From the NCBI RefSeq assembly GCF_027409185.1, contig NC_084467.1, positions 81,972,501 to 82,036,500 on the forward strand: 64,000 bases of DNA, written 5' to 3'. The position numbers and the translations under genes are program-made. The notes under the pieces were generated by a model. The model was not told the DNA's origin. It saw only the letters and a program-made list of their open reading frames with translations, and did no database searches. Shown one piece after another: positions 56,426 to 64,000 of the stretch; position 1 is the first letter of the stretch, and each line of letters opens with the position of its first letter. Source of the DNA: Cynocephalus volans (lineage: Eukaryota; Chordata; Mammalia; Dermoptera; Cynocephalidae).

Positions 56426-57689
56426 TACCATAGAAGCCTGCAGTAATAAACTATTTCTGCAGTAACAACTTACCATGTGTGATCTACTGATCTATATAGC
56501 ATGTCTATAAGTCTATAGAGCATAAATGTTATATGAAAAAGCAAACTTATTACATTTTTTTCAGGGGTGACCATTTGGGTCAATGGCAATGTGACAACTC
56601 TGGGGACATTTTTTGCTAGCTAGCTTTTTCAGATTGATAACCTTGGGAAGGCCAAGATAAATTTAGACAATATAATAAATCTTTAATACAACAGTAAACT
56701 GACTTAAAAAAAAAAGCACTTCATAAAAATGGTACATCTGAGTCAACAGGTTCACATTCCTATTTTGAAGAAAAATTTTAAATACCGTTTTTTATCAAAG
56801 AAATTTTGTTTTCGCAGAACTCGGTAGCACTGAAAAACAAGCCTCTACTTTAAGATATTAAGGAACCCAGCAAGTGCCCTGGAGAAAATGCTAAATGAAA
56901 AAATAATGTAATAAACTGTGAGGTCTCCTAGAGGAGCCACATCTAGGGTTTCAGACCTAAAGTTTTAAGAAAACATTACGAACAAGCCAGTTGCCGTTCA
57001 ATGTATCAAGAACAATGAATCTGGAGAACAAACCTGTCCAAACGGATTTAAACGGCATTTCATTTACTTTTCTGAGATTGCAACATCCCACTATTTATAA
57101 CACTCTGTATAACTTCTTCCACACGACAGTATGACAAGCTTAGATTTTAAAATAACGCAATTCCTGTGAAGAACTTGACATTTGTTGATATTACTAGTCA
57201 ACCAGGAAAGAATATTACTAGTCGTCCAGGAAAGAAGCAAAAATCAGAGTTGCTTAAGATGCTCTAACAGTTTTTTTTTTTCTTCCAGAAGCCAACGTGC
57301 AATAAATATACCATGAAAAAGGCTAAGTTGGAAACCTTGTTACGCGGCTCATTGCATGCTATGCATTTCCACTACTTTGGATCCGATTTCTGGTTTCAGG
57401 ATTAGCCAGTTGTAGTGACTGGGAAGTCACTTCTCTCAATGTTTCATTTCCCATAAACGAGAAAGTGGGTGGAGGATCTTAGAGAGCTTTGATCCGAATA
57501 TAGTCTACTGGATACCTTCTAAAACTTTTTCTTCAGATGATGCAGACACAGGCGCACCGGGTTCTGCTCTCCTCACATACCCCTCCCAAGCCCAGGCCTC
57601 GTTCCTCTCCCTTTCAATCTCAATTCGGGCTCCTAAAGGAATAGCAAAAAGTTCTTTTAACTACATCCATCGTTCCTTTGTCCGCAAAC
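56426..57689. other. Proximal upstream region of DR1
   Basis: AT-rich, with no recognised young repeat over about 1.2 kb before the CpG island. This absence is compatible with constraint near a promoter, though distal regulatory sites cannot be called by eye. A local direct repeat (ATATTACTAGTCAACCAGGAAAGAA then ATATTACTAGTCGTCCAGGA) lies at about 57190-57235. Confidence 0.45.
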
Positions 57690-57750
57690 GTGGCTAGATG
57701 AGGGTTTCGAGGCCTCAGCTGATTGAGGGCGGGTACAGACGACCCCCCTC

Positions 57751-57801
57751 GCCAGTCTACCCACCCTGCCAGTCTACCCACCCTGCCAGTCTACCCACCC
57801 G
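57751..57801. repeat. 17-bp tandem repeat, three units, in the DR1 CpG island
   Basis: GCCAGTCTACCCACCCT occurs at 57751-57767, 57768-57784 and 57785-57801 (last base G in the third). Units are otherwise identical. Confidence 0.96.
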
Positions 57802-58264
57802 GCCCTTCCCAGGTCCGGCGCCCCAGCCGCAGAGCAAACGTATGCTTGGGGCTCTCAGGTACCGCGACGCCAGTGCTCGCCCAGCTGCGACCCAAGCGAA
57901 CAGACGGTATCCCCGGGCGCGTGCCGGGACAGCAGCAGGCGGAAGCTGCTGGCGGCGAAGACGGGCGGTTCCCGCCGGCGTGGGTGGGGGAAGGGCGGCA
58001 GCCACACCCGGAAATCGGTCTAGGAGGGAGGGGGGAATCTGGGCGAGCGAGGCTTCCGGTGGCGCAAAGGGTGTCGGGAGGGGCTTCCAGCAAACCTTTT
58101 TCCCTGGCCTCTGGAGGGACCACCGTTGCAGCTGCTTGGGCTTCCACGATCTGCGTTGGGGATAAACGGCCACGACGTCAGCCACTGCAACTCTCACTGT
58201 GTCTGGCTCTGTCCATATTCATTCTCTGGCGGCCGCCGGGGTTCAAGCAGCGGCTGCGGCGGAC

Positions 58265-58273
58265 ATGTTGTGA
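58265..58273 (+). other. Possible minimal uORF in DR1 5'UTR
   Basis: ATG TTG TGA, two codons then stop. Relevant only if transcription starts upstream of 58265, which is not known. Confidence 0.35.
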
Positions 58274-58297
58274 GGCGGCGGCGCGGGTGTCTGAAGG

Positions 58298-58363
58298 ATG
58301 GTTTGGCCGAGGCGGTGGCAACGGCTGCTGGGGGCGGCGACAGCAGGGGCTCGGGCTCAGTAG
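58298..58363 (+). other. Possible 21-codon uORF in DR1 5'UTR
   Basis: ATG at 58298, in-frame TAG at 58361-58363, 21 codons (MVWPRRWQRLLGAA...). It lies 420 bases before the DR1 start codon and does not overlap it, so re-initiation would be possible. It depends on the unknown TSS. Confidence 0.35.
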
Positions 58364-58784
58364 AGCCGAGCCCGCTGGGTGTCCGCCCAGTACCACGGCG
58401 AGGCCAGTGTCGCTGGATCTTGCCTCTGCTACGGCGCCGTTGGGGACCGGTTAGGCGACATCGCCCGCCCCTCTGAGGAGACACGAAGGTGGTTCTCCAG
58501 CCGCTCAAATTTCCAGAACACCTTGCTTTTTCCTCCCCAACCTGGGCAGTGCTATCCCCAAATCCTCAGCCCCCCGACTTTCCTCCTAAACTCGCCCTAA
58601 ATCTCTCGCACACTTGGGTTGTCCCCCGCCTCGAGCCCACTCCTCCCCCTTCCTCATTTTCTGTTCCCTCTTCTCAGAGCGCCCCCCGGGATCACTCTTC
58701 GAGGGCGGCCTGAAATCTCTGTGGAGTAGTGGACCAGAACCGGGGAGTTTTTAAAAGTCGGGGCGCGAGGGACAGGAAGGTACG

Positions 58785-59004
58785 ATGGCTTCCTCGTCCG
58801 GCAACGACGATGATCTCACTATCCCCAGAGCTGCTATCAACAAGATGATCAAAGAGACTCTCCCCAATGTCCGGGTGGCCAACGATGCCCGAGAGCTGGT
58901 GGTGAACTGCTGCACTGAATTCATTCACCTTATTTCTTCTGAAGCCAATGAGATTTGCAACAAATCGGAAAAGAAGACCATCTCACCAGAGCATGTCATA
59001 CAAG
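58785..59004 (+). CDS. DR1: DR1 (NC2-beta) exon 1, coding part
   Basis: First coding exon of down-regulator of transcription 1, the beta subunit of negative cofactor 2. With DRAP1 (NC2-alpha), it binds TBP on promoter DNA and blocks entry of TFIIA and TFIIB; DR1 is also a subunit of the ATAC acetyltransferase complex. It acts in the nucleus. Exon 1 encodes 73 residues starting MASSSGNDDDLTIPRAAINK and ending EKKTISPEHVIQ, which matches the mammalian DR1 N-terminus as I know it. It contains most of the H2B-like histone fold (about residues 12-73: helix 1 around PRAAINKMIKETLP, helix 2 NDARELVVNCCTEFIHLISS). The start codon context is TACGATGG. The exon ends CAAG before GTAAGT, leaving one base of the next codon (phase 1), which fits the Ala that follows in DR1. 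The rest of the fold and the TBP-contacting, Gln/Ala-rich C-terminus are beyond the window. No changes to conserved residues were noticed. Confidence 0.98.
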
Positions 59005-59010
59005 GTAAGT
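59005..59010 (+). other. DR1: Splice donor of DR1 exon 1
   Basis: CAAG|GTAAGT, close to the consensus 5' splice site. Translation through it gives Gly-Lys-Ser-stop, so an unspliced message would end at residue 76. Confidence 0.95.
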
Positions 59011-62000
59011 CGTAGGTATTGGGTTTGATTTAAATAAGTCCAGGGGGAGAGTCTGCTAGTCGCGTGACCCGTTCGTGTCAAAGCCTTCATTCCTTTTCAC
59101 TGGTAAGTACTGTTAATGAAAAAACCAAACGGGCAGGGAGGCAGCCGGTGCTTTAAGAAAATCTCTGTGGAGTATTGCGGTCCTTTTCATCCAAAGAATA
59201 CGAGTAAAAAGTGCAAACATTTAGGTTAACTAACATCCCCAAAACATAAAATATTAGTAGTGGTCTCAGTTTACAACCAGGTGAGCCGAAGTAACAAGAA
59301 TTGCCTACCTAAAATTGAACCTAGATAAATGACAACTGAGAAAGGAACCCAGAAGTTCTCCCTTGGGAAGTTAAAATTCAGACAGGAACTTCAAGCATGC
59401 GTCGAGACAGAGCACCCCCTCCCCACCCGACCTTTTCACCAACGTAGAGAAAAGATTTATTTTCTGAACACACGAATAAAAAAATTCTTAACGTAAATGT
59501 GCTCAACATTGTAAAGTTTATTGGTGTTGAATAAAAGGAGTGTATTTTCTGCTTTAGAAATGGTGTGATGATAGTACGTTCGTCAGGTTACCAGAGCACG
59601 CTTGTTCCATTCTATAAGAAAAGGGTAAATGTTCTTTAATTTCTTTTTCTGTTTTTTTTTCTTTTATGTCTCTTGCTTTGTTCTATGGGGAGAAGTTTTT
59701 AATGCTTGGATTGAAAGGTTATAACCTCGTTTAAGAGTTTTTTTAAGGGACCATTTCCCTGTCCTCTGTTGCCGATGCCATTTGGATGGTATACACTTAA
59801 GCTTTTATTGAAGAGTACTTCTACAAGTGTCAACAGTTTCTTCTCCTTTATCCTGTAAAGGAATTATACTGATGGTTTCAGGGAGGAAGACATATTTACT
59901 AGTCATAATGTTTTGGGGAGCACTTTCTCTGACTTTTACAGGTACTCTTACGAAAAAAGTTGCGTTCAGTTTGAGGTGATAACTTGCCTTTTGTAATAAT
60001 CTAATTCAGATTCAAACAACTTGATGTTTTTGAAGTCGAAAAAAATCATGGTTAATTTTAATCGTTTTGGTAGGCAGGCGGTTGACTACAATTTAATATT
60101 TGTAATGTAACTTTTTAAAAGATGGCTTTACTATTAGAAGTAGAGAAAACAACTGCACATCTGCCCATATTGGCTATGGCTAATATTTTAACTGTCAGTA
60201 TTGACAAAAGGGTTAAATGATTTGTTTTTAATTCTTTATGATGTCCTGAAGGTAAATATTAAAATATACCCTGCCATTTCAGTACATAAAGAGAAAAATC
60301 CCTAGGAAAAGGCATATTTGGTTCTTAAAGCTAGTATTTTTTTTTTTTTTTTTCTGCTTGTTTGGTGTGTTGACTATTCTAGCAAGTGAAATGAGAACCA
60401 AGTTGTCTATTTTTCCTCTTGGGTTTTTATTTTTACATTGTATGTGTGATTGCTGTCATAAGTCTTCCACAAGATTATCCAACATAGATAGCTATAATTT
60501 CCTTTTACAAATCATAAAAAAGAAAAATAACTTTTTATCAACGTTGCTTTTCTAATGAAAATTGCAAAAGATTTGTACAGGATCTGCCTAAACATTTGCT
60601 TATACCACAGAAGTGGGGATTGTTCCAAAAATCTAATAACACATTACAGTCTGTCTTCTTGGGGATAGTTTATTCTTTTCTAGGATATATTTAGATTTCT
60701 GATTGACACGATGAGTAGAAGTGCAGCTGTAGCAAGCAGTATGCTGAATAGTTTGACTTTGGAATATGCTAAATTCAGTTTAACGTATGAGTCAGAAAGT
60801 TATAGTGAAAGAGCATTTTCCTTCATGCATTGAGGATGATTTATCAATTAAAAAAAATCATTTATTGATCTGTTATGTTCTTATAGATTTACCTTTTTTT
60901 CTTGTGACATTGCTGTTGTTAAGTGAATAAGAATCTACATTTTTGCCCAAGAATTCTCCCTAGTTGGAGAAGTAGATTTTATATATTTATAATCTCAAAT
61001 TGCTTTAATTATTTTAAAGAAGTTTTCTTTTTGAGAAGTTAAAATTTTTTAAAGGAATGTGTGTTTTAGGTGTTAAAATGTGTTCTTACAGACTAACTCT
61101 GGAAAGCTAGAGAAATCATGGTAAATATGACATGTGTTCTACTTTTCTGTCAGCATTGATTATTTAGGAATGTAGGTGTAATAATGATGTACATTTTAAA
61201 GTGGTATGACTCTCACATATTGGAGTTTTAGTTTTTAGTAATAGGTTTAATGAACTAGAATTTGCTTCAGGACATTTCATTTGTTTTGTTGCCACCTTGC
61301 TTTACTTTGTCAGAGCAAATTAAGCGTTCTGAGGTAGTTCCGTAACATGCCATTTAAAGTTGAAATAATTTTATCACCAGTAAATCTCTGAAATACCATA
61401 ACTTAGTTAAAAAACAACAACAACCATTTTTTCCTTTTTTGCTTGAGTTTAAGAAAATAGATTTGGTATTGAAGATCATAGATAAATGAATAGAGGGACT
61501 TCTAAGCTATAAAAGGTATTCCTTTTATTTCACTGTTTTTTTTTTGTGAACACATTTTTGAATGAGTTCTAACATGTTCTGTTGCATTATGTAAAGAATT
61601 GACATTGAGAATGAAGAGCTGTAAGTTCTATACAGGAAATTCTTTGGCCTTAGGCAAACTAATTAATTAAAATTTACCCATTTATGTATAAATAGTATTT
61701 GACTTTAGTTATAACTTGCAATTATTGAGAATCAGTCAGGGGTTGAGAATCTTACATGAAATATGATACAACAAATAATTGTAAAAATTTGTGGTCCTAC
61801 TGATATTATAAAGTTGAAGGTCTATTATGTCCAACCTCATATCATGCCATTTGCAAAGCTAAAGTGTAAATAAGAATATTTTAAATATGAGTCTTTAACA
61901 TTTGAACTTAAAAAAACATTTTAAATATTATTTTCTTCTTCCTGCATTTTTAATCTTGTTACATTTTTTTTTCACATTTATGAGAATAGTAACTGAAAGT

Positions 62001-64000
62001 AGTGAAAGTTTGAAAAGCTCTCTGAGAATTTACTTCTTTAACCATTGAGTTGCTCCAGGCTGTTTCTGTTAAAAGACTTTTTTTTATTCCAGTTCCTCTC
62101 ACACTGGTACTTTTGTAAACTACAATAAAAATGGATCATGACAAAATGAAATTTAAAAGACATAAAATTAAAACTTTTTTATTATTAGATTTAATAGACA
62201 TAAAATTACTCTGTCAAATTGCTATGAAGATTCTTAAATGTTTATTTTGAATTTCCTTAGTTAACTCATTGCAACCATTACAAGTAGCTCTGGCACAAGT
62301 CCATGGACCACACTTTGAGTAGCTTTGCTCTAAAGCCTAAACCACAGTCTATTTTGGAAAGTGGATGTGAACTAGTTTTGAAATCAGAGGATCTGAGTGA
62401 TTGCAGAAAAGTTGTCATAATAATGAGAATGAGAATGATACATTGTGTTGCCTAAATTATCATTCATATATTTTTTTCAAAAGAACACATGCAATTTGCA
62501 TTACACAATTTATCACATAGTCATGTGCTTTTCAAGTTAGGATTTTATTATTTTTCTTAAAATTGATATATCTTTTGTTTTTGTTTTCCTTCTGCCACCC
62601 AATTACTTATTGAATATTGCTAAGTACCTGGCATTGTACTAGATAGTGCTAAGAATATAAAGGTGAATGATGTTCAATTCCTTCTCTGCCATTAGTCTCT
62701 CATTGTTGCCCCAGATTGTCAGGAATAGTGATACCCTGGAGGACATGGTTCTTAAGGGTCTTCAGAAACCTTTGCCAGTCCAACATGAGCAAAGAAGTCA
62801 CTTGGACCTACATCCTCTTAATGTATTTTAAGTGAAGTACATCACTCTCTTCCCTTCCCACAAACAAAAGAAAATAGGGAAATTAGAGAATGCTGATTAT
62901 GTTTTTTTAAATGTACTGTATATTACATAATTTTAAAAATGAAAAACATTATGCATTTGAAATATAAAGTGATTCACACAAATACGTGTTATAACAAAAC
63001 TTTTCAGGAGTACATCACTTTTGTAAAATACGATAAGCCTGTATTAAGATTATTGTTGCTTGGGGAAAGTTTTTATCTTTTTTTGTTTTTTAAGTAGCTA
63101 TCTTGTTGATATCTCTCAAGTTGAAAAGTGTGCTAAGTTTTTTCCCCCTAATATACACCATGGACTTTTCTGGATGTGGTTTTAAGATGTATGGCAGAGG
63201 GTAGCAGACAGACCTCTGGGGAACAAGTGATGTTTATTTGTTTACCCACAAATTTTCTAAAAAAATTTTTCTTTTTTGGCTTTTACTCTGACAAGATCCT
63301 TAGAGCCAGGGCCATCAACAGTCCATAGGTCCCCTTGTATAAACTAGAAAAAGGCACTCCTTCCTTAAAAACCATTTCTACCATCTGCCAGAAAAGTACC
63401 ATAATAAACATATAAATCTATGGTGTTTATAGTGTATATGGCCCTCCTTATGATTGGTACTGTTGTGTACTGAACAACCTGCACAACTGTAAATGGTGGC
63501 TCTGCTTAGGAGCCATTTCTCTTATTTTTTAATATTCTCCTAAAATAGGAATGATTACTACTACGTGGTAACATGATGTAAAATATCTCCCTGTTTAAAA
63601 GATACTATATCCAGTTATTGATATTTATTAGCCAAAATGTGTTTAAAGTTTAGATTAAAGTCAATGCAGTTTTTGAAGTTAAATTAATGCCTGCTCCTAT
63701 TGAACAATTTTATTGAGAGTACAGCATTTATATATAGCAACCCTTTCTATAATATTAAATATTAACCTTGGATCTACTTGCAAATTTTTCCAAAGCAGTG
63801 TTCTCAGCCTTAAGTGTTTTTAAAGGTGAATTTTATTTTATTTTTTTATTTTTAAACCTAAGTCCTCCATGGTTAAATGTAGGTTAGATTGGATTTTCTT
63901 AATGTCTAGTTTAGTAACTCATGTCATTTTGCAGGTTTGTCTCTTCATTATATTGATTTGTTAATTTTGTAAATTTAATATTTTGTGTTATAAATATACT
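59011..64000 (+). other. DR1: DR1 intron 1 (partial)
   Basis: Nearly 5 kb of AT-rich intron continuing past the window end. No acceptor matching the DR1 exon 2 start (ALESLGFG...) was found. Few recognisable repeats: a weak L2/MIR end near 62620-62680 (AGTACCTGGCATTGTACTAG) and several T-tracts. No other gene was seen. Regulatory elements in the first kilobase of the intron cannot be excluded. Confidence 0.85.

Larger units (their letters stand above)
57690..58784 (+). promoter_or_regulatory. DR1: CpG-island promoter and 5'UTR of DR1
   Basis: About 1.1 kb of CG-dense DNA ending at the DR1 start codon, in contrast with the AT-rich surroundings. No TATA box is evident. Candidate sites seen: ETS-like CCGGAA (58008-58013) and CTTCCGG (58053-58059), GC boxes GGGCGG (57962-57967, about 57993) and a CRE-like GACGTCA (58174-58180). 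The transcription start is not determined from sequence, so the 5'UTR/promoter border is unknown. The island is broad enough for divergent transcription; from memory, an antisense lncRNA locus lies next to human DR1 (not verified). Confidence 0.85.

Noticed and set aside
57698-58508. ORFs of 72-243 codons in the CpG island
   Set aside because: CG-rich promoter DNA has few stops. Arg/Pro/Gly/Ala-rich frames overlap on both strands and run into the DR1 5'UTR; no recognised domain.
59011-64000. DR1 exon 2 within the window
   Set aside because: I looked for an acceptor followed by codons for ALESLGFG and did not find one; the exon must lie beyond the right end.

Overview
The window is mammalian nuclear DNA, most probably from a colugo (Dermoptera, Galeopterus/Cynocephalus type). 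The clue is the SINEs: several tRNA-Ile-derived copies, monomeric and dimeric, with RNA polymerase III A and B boxes, matching what I recall of the colugo CYN SINE family. No Alu, B1/B2 or carnivore SINE was recognised. MaLR (MST-like) LTRs, L1, L2 and MIR copies are all present. The species call is inference; no search was run.

The only functional protein-coding gene I can support lies at the right end. Exon 1 of DR1 (NC2-beta, a TBP-binding histone-fold repressor) starts at 58785 on the + strand, has a splice donor at 59004/59005, is preceded by a TATA-less CpG-island promoter (about 57690-58784), and is followed by intron 1 to the window end. A nearly complete HMGN1 processed pseudogene sits at 9949-11281.

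Layout: 540-14970 is a nested stack. An antisense L1 (L1-A) was interrupted by a SINE-like insertion carrying about 1.5 kb of polypurine/polypyrimidine repeat (716-2331) and by a second near-full-length antisense L1 (L1-B, about 5310-12955), which was itself interrupted by the HMGN1 retrocopy. About 15640-19930 is an old L2 split by a SINE piece, a mariner-like MITE and a sense L1 with its own short insertion. At 20460-21918 (-) and 28082-30669 (+) lie two ORF-less composite retroposons. They share an approximately 800-bp L1-5'UTR-like head, have different VNTRs (about 104 bp and 80 bp units), A-rich tails and perfect target-site duplications. They are the best candidate for an undescribed, SVA-like non-autonomous family. 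From 30.7 to 57.6 kb there are scattered L2, MIR, L1, MaLR LTR, MITE and SINE copies, with long stretches in which I recognise nothing.

The DR1 intron (59005-64000) is AT-rich and poor in recognisable young repeats, in contrast with the repeat-dense upstream side. Most long ORFs in the window are artefacts of low-complexity or tandem-repeat DNA, or remnants of L1.
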